From an uncultured Stenotrophomonas sp. (lineage in GTDB: Bacteria > Pseudomonadota > Gammaproteobacteria > Xanthomonadales > Xanthomonadaceae), in assembly GCA_900078405.1 (NCBI GenBank), contig FLTS01000001.1:2070626-2134625 (forward strand): 64,000 nucleotides of DNA, in the 5' to 3' direction. Under the pieces are notes generated by a model, which had not been told where the DNA came from, ran no database searches, and saw only the letters and a list, made by a program, of their open reading frames with translations. Both the position numbers and the translations under genes were made by a program. Below, piece after piece: positions 28,701 to 38,045 of the stretch (its first letter is position 1; every line of letters begins with the position of its first letter).

Positions 28701-28931
28701 ATCGCGGTCTGCCAGCGGCCGTCCGTTTCCCTCCGGGAAGGCCGGCGGCGCCGTTCCATCGGCCCCGCCCCTCCCACCCGACGCCATTCGCCATGCATTC
28801 CGGCCCGCGCACCGCGCAGGTCGCACCCAGATCCTCGCAGCGCGGTTCACGGGAACGCTCCGAGCCAGCCGGTCGCCTCGACCGGCACCGCCAGCCGCTT
28901 CCGGCCGGCGCCTCTATCCTTTGGAGCATCC

Positions 28932-30329
28932 ATGTCGTTCGAAGACCTGGGCCTTGCGCCCTTCCTGCTGCGCGCGCTCGCCGAGCAGGGCTATGAAACC
29001 CCCACCCCGGTCCAGCAGCAGGCGATTCCGCTGGTGCTGGAAGGCCACGACCTGCTGGCCGGCGCGCAGACCGGCACCGGCAAGACCGCCGCGTTCGGCC
29101 TGCCGCTGCTGCAACACCTGGCAACCAACCCGCAGGAAGTGCGCAACGGCCCGCGCCGGCCGCGCGCGCTGATCCTCACCCCCACCCGCGAACTGGCCAC
29201 GCAGGTGCATGACAGCCTGCGCGACTACGGCAAGTACCTGCGCATTCCCAGCACCTGCATCTACGGCGGCGTCGGCATGGGCAACCAGCTGAACGTACTG
29301 CGCCGGGGCGTGGACCTGCTGGTGGCCTGCCCGGGCCGCCTGATCGACCACCTGGAGCGGCGCAGTATCGACCTGTCCGGCATCGAGGTGCTGGTGCTGG
29401 ACGAGGCCGACCGCATGCTCGACATGGGCTTTTTGCCGTCGATCAAGCGCATCCTCGCCAAGCTGCCCAAGCAGAACCGGCAAACCCTGCTGTTCTCGGC
29501 CACCTTCGCCGACCCCATCAAGCAGCTGGCGCTGGAATTCATGCGCAACCCGCGCGAAGTGATGGTGACCCCGCGCAACACCGTGGCCGAGACCATCGCC
29601 CACCGCGTGCACCCGGTCGACGCCGGGCGCAAGCGCGAACTGCTGCTGCACCTGCTGAGCGCCGATTCGCGCGAGCAGACCCTGGTGTTCGCCAAGACCA
29701 AGCATGGCAGCGACAAGCTGGCCACGTTCCTGGACAAGTCCGGCATCAAGACCGCGGCGATCCACGGCAACAAGAGCCAGAACCAGCGCATGCGCGCGCT
29801 GGGCGACTTCAAGGCCGGCCGCGTCACCGTGCTGGTGGCCACCGACATCGCCGCACGCGGCATCGACATCAACGAGCTGCCCAAGGTCATCAACTACGAC
29901 CTGCCGATGGTGGCCGAGGACTACGTGCACCGCATCGGCCGCACCGGCCGCAACGGTGCCAACGGCCAGGCGGTTTCGCTGGTGGCGCAGGAAGACGCCA
30001 AGTACCTGCGCCAGATCGTGCGCCTGCTGGACCGCGACATGGACATCCGCGATGTCGCCGGCTTCGAGCCGCACACGCCGATCCGCTGGGGCAACAGCGC
30101 CCCGGGCAAGGCCGAAGTGCCGGGCGGCGAGCGCGCACCTCGACGCGGCAACGGCGCCGGGCGCCCCGGCGGCAACCCGCAGGGCCAGCGCCGCGGCGCC
30201 CATGCCGGCCAGCCCGGCAAGCCGCGCGGCGAGAACGGTGGCCAGCACCGCGAGCAGCCGGCCGGCGCACCGCGCCGCCGCCGCGGTGGCCGCCGCTCCG
30301 GCAGCGCGCCGCGGCCGACCGCGGTCTGA
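28932..30329 (+). CDS. rhlE: DEAD-box ATP-dependent RNA helicase RhlE
   Basis: 465 residues with a GGAG ribosome site. Helicase core motifs in order: Q motif TPTPVQQQAIP, Walker A AQTGTGKT, PTRELATQV, GGVGMGNQ, VLDEADRMLDMGF (DEAD), SATF, ATDIAARGID, YVHRIGRTGR. The last ~85 residues are a disordered, basic, Gly/Arg/Pro-rich tail (RRRRGGRRSGSAPR) that would hold RNA. It probably acts in ribosome assembly, RNA decay or cold adaptation. Confidence 0.93.
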   Translation: MSFEDLGLAPFLLRALAEQGYETPTPVQQQAIPLVLEGHDLLAGAQTGTGKTAAFGLPLLQHLATNPQEVRNGPRRPRALILTPTRELATQVHDSLRDYGKYLRIPSTCIYGGVGMGNQLNVLRRGVDLLVACPGRLIDHLERRSIDLSGIEVLVLDEADRMLDMGFLPSIKRILAKLPKQNRQTLLFSATFADPIKQLALEFMRNPREVMVTPRNTVAETIAHRVHPVDAGRKRELLLHLLSADSREQTLVFAKTKHGSDKLATFLDKSGIKTAAIHGNKSQNQRMRALGDFKAGRVTVLVATDIAARGIDINELPKVINYDLPMVAEDYVHRIGRTGRNGANGQAVSLVAQEDAKYLRQIVRLLDRDMDIRDVAGFEPHTPIRWGNSAPGKAEVPGGERAPRRGNGAGRPGGNPQGQRRGAHAGQPGKPRGENGGQHREQPAGAPRRRRGGRRSGSAPRPTAV

Positions 30330-30365
30330 ATGCCGCGGGGGCCCGGCTCCCGCAGCACCACGGGC

Positions 30366-30399
30366 AAAAAAGGCGGGGGCCATGCGCTCCCGCCTTTTT
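30366..30399 (+). terminator. Rho-independent terminator of rhlE
   Basis: AAAAAAGGCGGG pairs with CCCGCCTTTTT around an 11-nt loop, ending in a T run; the A/T arms make it potentially bidirectional. It begins 37 bp after the rhlE stop. Confidence 0.9.
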
Positions 30400-30458
30400 G
30401 CATGTTCCACCCGCCACTTCCCGACAGGGCCGGTCACCCCGGCCGCTACAATCAGCGC

Positions 30459-30815
30459 ATGGACATCTTCAAAGACTTCACCCTGGAAGCCGCGCACCGG
30501 CTGCCCAACGTGCCGCCCGGCCACAAGTGCGCGCGCCTGCACGGCCACTCGTTCCGCGTGCGCCTGGAAGTGAGCGGGGAACCGGGCGCAGAAACCGGCT
30601 GGGTGATGGATTTCGGCGACATCAAGGCCGCCTTCCTGCCGCTGTACGAGCAGCTCGACCACCACTACCTCAACGACATCCCCGGTCTGGAAAACCCCAC
30701 CAGCGAACGCCTGTCGATGTGGATCTGGGAACGGCTCAAGCCGGCGCTGCCACAGCTGAGCGCGGTTACCGTGCACGAGACCTGCACCTCCGGCTGCCGC
30801 TACCGCGGCGACTGA
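30459..30815 (+). CDS. queD: 6-pyruvoyl tetrahydropterin synthase/QueD family
   Basis: 118 residues, a standard QueD length. Zinc histidines are in LEAAHRLPN and LHGHSFRV, the catalytic cysteine is in [10 protein letters not shown], and the substrate-binding acids are in [11 protein letters not shown] and [14 protein letters not shown]. It converts dihydroneopterin triphosphate toward 6-carboxytetrahydropterin for queuosine. queC and queE are not adjacent. It is a short gene after the rhlE terminator. Confidence 0.9.
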   Translation: MDIFKDFTLEAAHRLPNVPPGHKCARLHGHSFRVRLEVSGEPGAETGWVMDFGDIKAAFLPLYEQLDHHYLNDIPGLENPTSERLSMWIWERLKPALPQLSAVTVHETCTSGCRYRGD

Positions 30816-30828
30816 GACCACCGGGCGG

Positions 30829-30856
30829 TTGCAATCCTTTCCAGCTACGCTATGCT
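30829..30856 (+). promoter_or_regulatory. Candidate promoter of the phasin gene
   Basis: TTGCAA (30829-30834), 16-nt spacer, TATGCT (30851-30856). The inferred start lies ~20 nt before the ATG at 30884, with CTGGAG as ribosome site. Confidence 0.6.
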
Positions 30857-30883
30857 GCATCGCAACAGAGCTGGAGTTCCGCC

Positions 30884-31240
30884 ATGTCCGCCCGCTTCGA
30901 CGCCTCCTTCAACGACTACACCCGGCAACTGGCCGCCGCGGCCAACCGTGCCAACCGGCTGGCGCTGGAGAACGTCGAGAGCGCATTTGGCGTGCAGCTG
31001 CGCGCCTTCGAGCGCAACGCCAATGCCACCGCCGGGTTCTTCGGTGAGCTGTCGCAGGCCGGCGCCGGGCTGCCCGCGCTGCTGCCCAAGGGCCTGCAGG
31101 TGGCGGGCGACAACCTGCAGCGGCTGGGCAATGCCGGCCACGAAGTGCTGGACCTCGGCCTGAAGACCGGCATGGCCATCGGCGAGCTGGTGCGGCAGCC
31201 GTTCACCCCGCCACCGGCGCAACCCCACAAGGCGCGCTGA
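30884..31240 (+). CDS. Phasin family protein
   Basis: 118 residues, wholly helical, with no signal peptide: MSARFDASFNDYTRQLAAAANRANR, ENVESAFGVQLRAFERNANATAGFFGELSQA, then a Pro-rich tail. This resembles short phasins that coat polyhydroxyalkanoate granules, but no PHA synthase gene is in the window, and phasin-like proteins in xanthomonads may have other roles. It has its own promoter and terminator. Confidence 0.7.
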   Translation: MSARFDASFNDYTRQLAAAANRANRLALENVESAFGVQLRAFERNANATAGFFGELSQAGAGLPALLPKGLQVAGDNLQRLGNAGHEVLDLGLKTGMAIGELVRQPFTPPPAQPHKAR

Positions 31241-31288
31241 GACAACAGACAAGCGAATTGCGCGGTCTCCCTCCCCCGCGCATCCCGG

Positions 31289-31322
31289 ACCCGGCAACGC
31301 CCCCGTTGCCGGGTCTTTTTTT
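31289..31322 (+). terminator. Rho-independent terminator of the phasin gene
   Basis: Perfect 10-bp stem ACCCGGCAAC/GTTGCCGGGT, 6-nt loop, followed by CTTTTTTT. It begins 48 bp after the stop. Confidence 0.93.
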
Positions 31323-31410
31323 GCGCTGGCCGGCGCCCGTTCAAGGCAGTGCCGCGGTGGCCGATAATCGGGCATCGTTCACTTCCCGCCGCCTGTACCG
31401 AACGCCCGCG

Positions 31411-32916
31411 ATGGCCGACAGTCCCGACACCCCGCCGCCCGAGCCCGCTGGCCTGGGGCGCATCCTCGCGCGCCGCCAGGCGACCGCGGCAGCAGCGCCC
31501 AACACCAGCGACCCGCAATCCGCGGCCCATGCGCCGGAAGCATTGCTGCTGGCCTTCGCCGAAGGCATGGCCGCGCTGCCGGGCGAACTCGGCCAGCTGG
31601 GGGAACTGCTGCACGGCGCCCATGCCAACCAGGACTGGAAGCGCTACGGCCGGCTGCTGCGGCAACTGATCGACAAGTACCTGCGCCACCTCGACCTGGA
31701 GCACGCGCACGCCGCCGGCAACAGCGAAGCCGCACGCCTGCGCGACATGCTCCGCAACACCCTCGACGCCGTGCTCAGCAGCCTGCTGCTGCAGGCGCCG
31801 GAGCTGGAAACACAGGCGCGGCGCATGGGCAAGGAACTGCGCGGCTGGCACAGCGGGCAGCCGCTGGAACCGGTGGAGCAGCACCTGCGCGAGTTGTGCC
31901 ACCAGGTCGGCGTGCGCAACAACGTGCTGCACGAACAGCACGACCTGCTGCTGAGCCTGTTCGACCTGCTGCTGCAGAACGTCGCCGAACTGATCGACGG
32001 CGGCAGCTGGCTGCAGGAACAGATCGGCGCCATCCGCCAGCTGCTGGCCGGCTCGCTCGACCGCGCCTCGCTGGAGCGCACCCGCAACGACCTGCGCGAG
32101 GTGATCTACCGGCAGAGCCTGCTCAAGCAGGGCATCGACGAATCCAAGGCGGCGATGCAGGAGCTGATGGTCGATTTCGTCGAGCAGGTCGAGGGCATGG
32201 CGGCGCAGACCGGCGAGTACCACGACCGCATCGCCGGCTACGCCGTCGCCGTGCGCCAGACGCGCAACCTCGCCGACCTCGGCCAGCTGCTGCAGGACGT
32301 GCTGCAGGACACCGCGCGCCTGCAGGCGCAGGCGCTGCGCGCGCGCGACCACCTGTCCCGCGCCCGTGCCGAAGCCAAGGCCGCCGAGCAGCGCGTGCTG
32401 CAGCTGGAACAACAGCTGGAACAGGCCGACAGCCAACTGCGCACCGACCCGCTGACCGGCGCGCTGAACCGCCGCGGGCTGGAAGAGCAGCTCGCGCTGG
32501 CCACCGGCAACGCCGATTCGACGTTCAGCGTGGCGCTGCTGGACCTGGACCACTTCAGCCAGATCAACAACGTCCACGGCCACGCCGGCGGCGACCACGC
32601 GCTGCGCCACATGGTCGGCACGATACAGGCGCGGCTGGGCAGCCACGGCCAGATCGCCCGGCTCGGCGGCGACGAATTCGTGCTGATCCTGCCGGGCATG
32701 GCGCAGGCACAGGCCGAGTCGCAGCTGCGGCGCCTGCAGGAACTGCTGGCGCAGCGGCCGTTCCTGCATGGCGAACAGCGCGTGCAGGTGCGCTTCAGCG
32801 CCGGCGTCGCGCAATGGCAGGCGGGCGAAGCGGCCGACACCCTGCTGCAGCGCGCCGACCATGCGCTGTACGCGGCCAAGCAGGCCGGACGCGACCGGGT
32901 GGGTAGCGCGCAATAA
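31411..32916 (+). CDS. Diguanylate cyclase with long helical N-terminal domain
   Basis: 501 residues from MADSPDTPPPEP. Residues ~30-330 are a helical region without membrane spans (FAEGMAALPGELGQLGELLHG, LRELCHQVGVRNNVLHEQHDLL, a coiled coil ending QQLEQADSQLRTDPLTGALNRRG). The GGDEF domain is intact: LLDLDHFSQINNVHGHAGGD and RLGGDEFVLILPG. No RxxD inhibitory site is seen five residues before GGDEF, so product inhibition may be weak. Cytoplasmic c-di-GMP synthesis is expected; the N-terminal ligand or partner is unknown. Confidence 0.88.
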   Translation: MADSPDTPPPEPAGLGRILARRQATAAAAPNTSDPQSAAHAPEALLLAFAEGMAALPGELGQLGELLHGAHANQDWKRYGRLLRQLIDKYLRHLDLEHAHAAGNSEAARLRDMLRNTLDAVLSSLLLQAPELETQARRMGKELRGWHSGQPLEPVEQHLRELCHQVGVRNNVLHEQHDLLLSLFDLLLQNVAELIDGGSWLQEQIGAIRQLLAGSLDRASLERTRNDLREVIYRQSLLKQGIDESKAAMQELMVDFVEQVEGMAAQTGEYHDRIAGYAVAVRQTRNLADLGQLLQDVLQDTARLQAQALRARDHLSRARAEAKAAEQRVLQLEQQLEQADSQLRTDPLTGALNRRGLEEQLALATGNADSTFSVALLDLDHFSQINNVHGHAGGDHALRHMVGTIQARLGSHGQIARLGGDEFVLILPGMAQAQAESQLRRLQELLAQRPFLHGEQRVQVRFSAGVAQWQAGEAADTLLQRADHALYAAKQAGRDRVGSAQ

Positions 32917-32979
32917 CGGCGTTCCGCCGCCATCCGCTCTCCACTCCAAGCCCCCTCCGCACTGTCGGGAACCGGTTGC

Positions 32980-33876
<897 letters not shown>

Positions 33877-34056
33877 TGATGGGGCACCGAGGATGGGAAA
33901 ATGGAATATTCGCCGATCCGCGGTGGCGGCGGCGTGCTCCGGCGCATTCACCCGCCGCCCACCGCCCCCCGGCGACACTGCCGGCTCCACGCACGACGAG
34001 GGCCGGCCTTGACCACCACCGCATGCGATGCCCCCGGCCCCGCGCTGATCGGCGGC

Positions 34057-35709
34057 ATGAACCGGCGCCAGCAGATAGTCCGGTTGCTGCTGCGCTACCG
34101 GCACTCGGGCATCTTCTCCGGGCTGCAGCTGGACGGCGAACTGCCGCGCCTGGAAAAGGCCCCGGCCGCCGGCGACCCGGACCAGTTCGTCGCCGACCTC
34201 GAAGCGCTGGGCACCACCTTCGTCAAGCTCGGCCAGGTGCTGTCCACCCGCCCGGACATGATCCCGCCCGACTACGTGGCGGTGCTGGCACGCATGCAGG
34301 AACAGGTTGCACCGATTCCGGTGGAGCAGGTGCGCGCGGTGATCGAGGAGGAACTGGGTGCGCCGGTCGGCAAGCTGTTCGCGGCGTTCGACCCCGAGCC
34401 GCTGGGCTGCGCCTCCATCGCCCAGGTGCACCGAGCGGTGCTGCACGACGGCCGCGAGGTGGCGATCAAGGTACAGAAGCCCGAGGTCGCCGCGCAGTTG
34501 CGCTCGGACCTGGCGGTGCTGCGCAGCTTCGCCAGCGCCGCCGACCACCTGACCCGGGTCGGCCGCCGCGTGCGCTTTTCCGACTGGCTGGACGAGTTCG
34601 CCAAGACCCTGCACATGGAGCTGGATTACGAGGCCGAGGCGGTCAACCTTGCACGCTTCGGCCAGCATCTGGCGCCGTACCCGGAGTTGTGGGTGCCGCA
34701 GCCGCTGTGGGATCTGTGCAGCCGCCGCGTGCTGACCATGCAGCGGGCGCACGGGGTGCGCGTGGATGCCATTCCGCCGGTGCGGCGCACCGAGCAACCG
34801 ATGCAGCCGCTGGCCGCGGCGCTGGTGCGCGGCTACCTCGACCAGATCTTCGTGCACGGCGAGATCCATGCCGACCCGCACCCCGGCAACCTGCGCGTCA
34901 CCCCCGACGGACGCCTGGCGATCTTCGACCTGGGCATGGTCGCGCACGTGCCACCGCGCCTGCGCGAGCGCCTGCTCAAGGTGCTGTTCGCCGCGGTCGA
35001 TGGCCGCGGCGAGGAGGTGGCCGACGAGATCATCGGCATCAGCACGCGGCTGGAGGACTACGACGAGGAGCGCTACCTGCGCGAAACCGGGCAGATGATC
35101 GCGCGCTACGCCGCCAACGGCACCCTGTCCGAGGGCCACGTGGTGCTGGAGATCGTGCGCATCGCCACCGCCAGCGACTTGCGCACGCCGCCGGAGCTGA
35201 GCCTGCTGGGCAAGGCGCTGCTCAACCTGGAGGGCGTCTGCCAGCAGCTGGCACCCGAGCTGGATACGCGCGGCGTGGTCGAGAGCCAGCTGCAGCACGT
35301 GATGCGTGCGCGCCTGCGCAAGTCGCTGTCGGCGGCCAACCTGGCCAGCGAGGCGATGGAGTTGCAGCAGTTGCTGCGCACCGGGCCGCGGCGCATGTCC
35401 GACATCCTCGGCCTGATGGCCGAAAATCGCCTGCAGATGAAGGTCACCGGGTTGGAGGAATCGCGGCTGATGGAGAACATCCAGAAGGTCGCCAACCGCA
35501 TTGCCGCCGGGCTGATCACCGCCGCCCTGCTGCTGTCCTCGGTGCTGCTGATGCAGGTGCCGGCACGGTTCACGCTGTTCGGCTACCCGGCGCTGGCGAT
35601 GCTGCTGTTCCTGCTCGGGGTCGGGATCGGGCTGGGGCTGATCCTCAGCGCGCTGCTGTTCGACCACCACACCCGGGCCCGGGCGCGCGAGGAACGGGGC
35701 CATCGCTAG
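34057..35709 (+). CDS. ABC1/UbiB family atypical kinase
   Basis: 550 residues from MNRRQQIVRLLLRYRHSG; no strong ribosome site, and an upstream non-ATG start is possible. ABC1 motifs: KxGQ segment TFVKLGQVLSTRPDMIPPDYV, Ala-rich loop CASIAQVHRAVL, VAIKVQKP, catalytic HADPHPGNL and metal DLGM. The last ~70 residues hold two membrane helices (LITAALLLSSVLLMQV, LLFLLGVGIGLGLILSALL). Members support ubiquinone biosynthesis or lipid handling. No ubiE/ubiJ neighbours are present, so this may be an AarF-like paralog instead of the core UbiB. Confidence 0.85.
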   Translation: MNRRQQIVRLLLRYRHSGIFSGLQLDGELPRLEKAPAAGDPDQFVADLEALGTTFVKLGQVLSTRPDMIPPDYVAVLARMQEQVAPIPVEQVRAVIEEELGAPVGKLFAAFDPEPLGCASIAQVHRAVLHDGREVAIKVQKPEVAAQLRSDLAVLRSFASAADHLTRVGRRVRFSDWLDEFAKTLHMELDYEAEAVNLARFGQHLAPYPELWVPQPLWDLCSRRVLTMQRAHGVRVDAIPPVRRTEQPMQPLAAALVRGYLDQIFVHGEIHADPHPGNLRVTPDGRLAIFDLGMVAHVPPRLRERLLKVLFAAVDGRGEEVADEIIGISTRLEDYDEERYLRETGQMIARYAANGTLSEGHVVLEIVRIATASDLRTPPELSLLGKALLNLEGVCQQLAPELDTRGVVESQLQHVMRARLRKSLSAANLASEAMELQQLLRTGPRRMSDILGLMAENRLQMKVTGLEESRLMENIQKVANRIAAGLITAALLLSSVLLMQVPARFTLFGYPALAMLLFLLGVGIGLGLILSALLFDHHTRARAREERGHR

Positions 35710-35775
35710 GGATGGTTCCGGCAAACATTTCAGTCAGGTTCGCATCGTCATGATCCCGTCATCCACATTTCATGC

Positions 35776-35801
35776 GCCTGACACGGGCACGTGGGTCAGG
35801 C
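35776..35801. other. Hairpin in the UbiB-like/opgB spacer
   Basis: GCCTGAC (35776-35782) pairs with GTCAGGC (35795-35801). There is no T run; it could be a weak terminator after the kinase gene or leader structure of opgB. Confidence 0.35.
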
Positions 35802-35846
35802 CTTCCGGGCGAAGGCTTTCTCTCCCTTCCACTACCAAGTGACCGC

Positions 35847-37949
35847 ATGCATTGGATCATCTGGCTGTACCTGCCCGCGCTGTTCCTGCTGTTGCTGCTC
35901 TCGCCCAGGCTGGCGCGGCTCAAAGCCGGCCTGCTTTCGCTGCTGCTGCTGTTGTTGAGCACGTGGTGGTTGATCGACCGGCTCAGCGGCGACGGCATCA
36001 ACTCGGCCACGCTCTACCACCTGCGCAGCGACATGGAAGGCGCCGGCGTGGGCGACTTCAGCGGCTACATCGTCGCGTACATCGCCCTGGCGTTGTTGTC
36101 GCTGACCCCGCTGCTGCTGGTGCGCGTGCACCGCTTCCACCTGCCACGGCATGGCTGGGCGCTGTCGGCCGCGTTCGCTGCGCTGCTGGTCGGCACCACC
36201 CTGCACAGCCCGCTTTACGGCGACGCGCAGCGCCTCTACCAACAGATGCAGCCGGTGGATTACAGCGCCGTGGCGCCGGAGTACGTGATACCCGCGCAGC
36301 CACTGGCGCGGCCGAAGAACATCGTGTGGATCTACGGCGAAAGCCTGGAGCGCACCTACCTGGACGAGGCCGCCTTCCCCGGGCTGATGCCCAACCTGAA
36401 GCGGCTGGCCGGGCAGGCGCTGGACTTCCGCGACATCGCCTCGGCCGACGGCAGCGGCTGGACCATCGCCGGGCTGGTGTCGTCGATGTGCGGCGTGCCG
36501 CTGACCACCGCGCAGGGCGACGAGAACAGCATGGGCCGCATGGGCCGCTTCCTGCCCGAGGCGTTCTGCCTCGGCGACTACCTGAAACAGCAGGGCTACG
36601 ACAACCACTACATGGGCGGCGCCAACGGCCAGTTCGCGGCCAAGGCCGACTTCCTCGCCACCCACGGTTTCGACGAGGTCCGCGACCTGGCGTGGTTCAA
36701 GCAGCAGCGCATCGCCGACAAGCATTTCTCCAACTGGGGCATCCACGACGACGTGCTGCTTGACCGCGCCTTCGACCGCTTCATGGAGCTCTCCCGCGCC
36801 GGCCAGCCATTCATGCTGACCACACTGACGATGGATACCCACCACCCGGCCGGGCACCTGCCGGTGGCCTGCAAGGACACCCGCTACCGCAGCCAATACG
36901 GCAACATCGGCCTGCTCAACGCGCTCAAGTGCACCGATCGGCTGATCTCGAAACTGGTGGACCGCATCCGCGACAGCGAATACGGGCAGGACACGCTGGT
37001 GGTGGTGGCCTCCGACCACCTGGCCATGCCCAACGACCTCGACGACGTGCTGGCAAACCTGCACCGTGAGAACCTGCTGCTGTTCCTCGGCGAGGACATC
37101 GCCCCGCGCCAGGTGGTGGCCAGCGCCGGCACCACGCTCGATTCCGGCGCCACCCTGCTGCAACTGCTCGACCCGGCCATCGACGCGATCGGCTTCGGCC
37201 GTTCGCTGCTGGCCACGCCGCGCGCGGCCAGCGCCAGCGTCGCCGCGCTCAAGGACGACACCACCGACTACGCGCGCTACCGCGCCTTCGCCCGCTCGCT
37301 GTGGCTGGGCGAGAAGACCCGCATGCTGCGGCTGGACGAGGGGCAGGTGCTGGTCGGCGTGCAGAAAGTGCAGCCACCGGTACTGCTGGAATACGACGCG
37401 CAGTGGGCACTGCAGTCGGTGTACCTGGAAAACACCTCGCGCAGGTTCGACGAGGCCGACCCCGGCCACCGGCTGGCCTACGTGGACCGCTGCACCGCGT
37501 TCGAAGACGGCCTGGCCGACGGCGAGTGGTGCGCGCTGCTGGTGGACAGCGACCAGGGCATGCGCCTGTACCGCGACGCGCAGCTGCGCCGTGGCATCGC
37601 CGTGGACGCACCGCTGGAACCGTTCCACGGCCCGCGCCCGAGCGTGCGCCAGTCGCGCATGATCAGCCGCAAGGCGCAGCACACCGGCCCCGGCCGGTAC
37701 GTGCTGGAGCTGTACGCCAGCCAGCGTCCGGCACGCGCGTTCTGGGTCGAGGCGGTGTCCTCGCAGCGCAAGGTCATCGTCGCCCAGCAGTGGGTGCAGG
37801 CCGACAGCGACGGCCGCATCATCCTGCCGCTGGGGCTGGACGAGGAAATCGACGATCTGGAGATCCGCGCCTGGCTGAGCCATGCCGAGAAGCTGGCCGT
37901 GGACAGCTACGCGCTGCTGCCGGCGATCCGCAGTCGGCCGCGTTCTTGA
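35847..37949 (+). CDS. opgB: Phosphoglycerol transferase I (osmoregulated periplasmic glucan modification)
   Basis: 700 residues. Four membrane spans lie in the first ~150 (MHWIIWLYLPALFLLLLL, LLSLLLLLLSTWWLIDRL, IVAYIALALLSLTPLLLV). The large periplasmic sulfatase/alkaline-phosphatase-like domain has WIYGESLERTYLDE, SGWTIAGLVSSMCGVPL (nucleophile region), TLTMDTHHPAGH and VVASDHLAMPNDLD. These match E. coli OpgB closely, including GDGINSATLYHLRSDMEGAG near the N-terminus. It transfers phosphoglycerol from phosphatidylglycerol to periplasmic glucans. No glucan synthase genes are adjacent. Confidence 0.9.
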   Translation: MHWIIWLYLPALFLLLLLSPRLARLKAGLLSLLLLLLSTWWLIDRLSGDGINSATLYHLRSDMEGAGVGDFSGYIVAYIALALLSLTPLLLVRVHRFHLPRHGWALSAAFAALLVGTTLHSPLYGDAQRLYQQMQPVDYSAVAPEYVIPAQPLARPKNIVWIYGESLERTYLDEAAFPGLMPNLKRLAGQALDFRDIASADGSGWTIAGLVSSMCGVPLTTAQGDENSMGRMGRFLPEAFCLGDYLKQQGYDNHYMGGANGQFAAKADFLATHGFDEVRDLAWFKQQRIADKHFSNWGIHDDVLLDRAFDRFMELSRAGQPFMLTTLTMDTHHPAGHLPVACKDTRYRSQYGNIGLLNALKCTDRLISKLVDRIRDSEYGQDTLVVVASDHLAMPNDLDDVLANLHRENLLLFLGEDIAPRQVVASAGTTLDSGATLLQLLDPAIDAIGFGRSLLATPRAASASVAALKDDTTDYARYRAFARSLWLGEKTRMLRLDEGQVLVGVQKVQPPVLLEYDAQWALQSVYLENTSRRFDEADPGHRLAYVDRCTAFEDGLADGEWCALLVDSDQGMRLYRDAQLRRGIAVDAPLEPFHGPRPSVRQSRMISRKAQHTGPGRYVLELYASQRPARAFWVEAVSSQRKVIVAQQWVQADSDGRIILPLGLDEEIDDLEIRAWLSHAEKLAVDSYALLPAIRSRPRS

Positions 37950-37962
37950 AGGACCCTTGAAT

Positions 37963-38033
37963 CCTGCAGGAGCGACGTGAGTCGCGACAGGGGCGCACGG
38001 GAAAGCCCGACCGACTCAGGTCACTCCTGCAGG
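37963..38033. repeat. Intergenic palindromic repeat, family 3 (GGAGCGACG type)
   Basis: Imperfect 22-bp inverted arms beginning CCTGCAGGAGCGACG at 37963-37984 and 38012-38033, between convergent opgB and the mechanosensitive channel gene. It is related to the perfect element at 41970-42034. Confidence 0.75.
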
Positions 38034-38045
38034 AGATTCACAAGT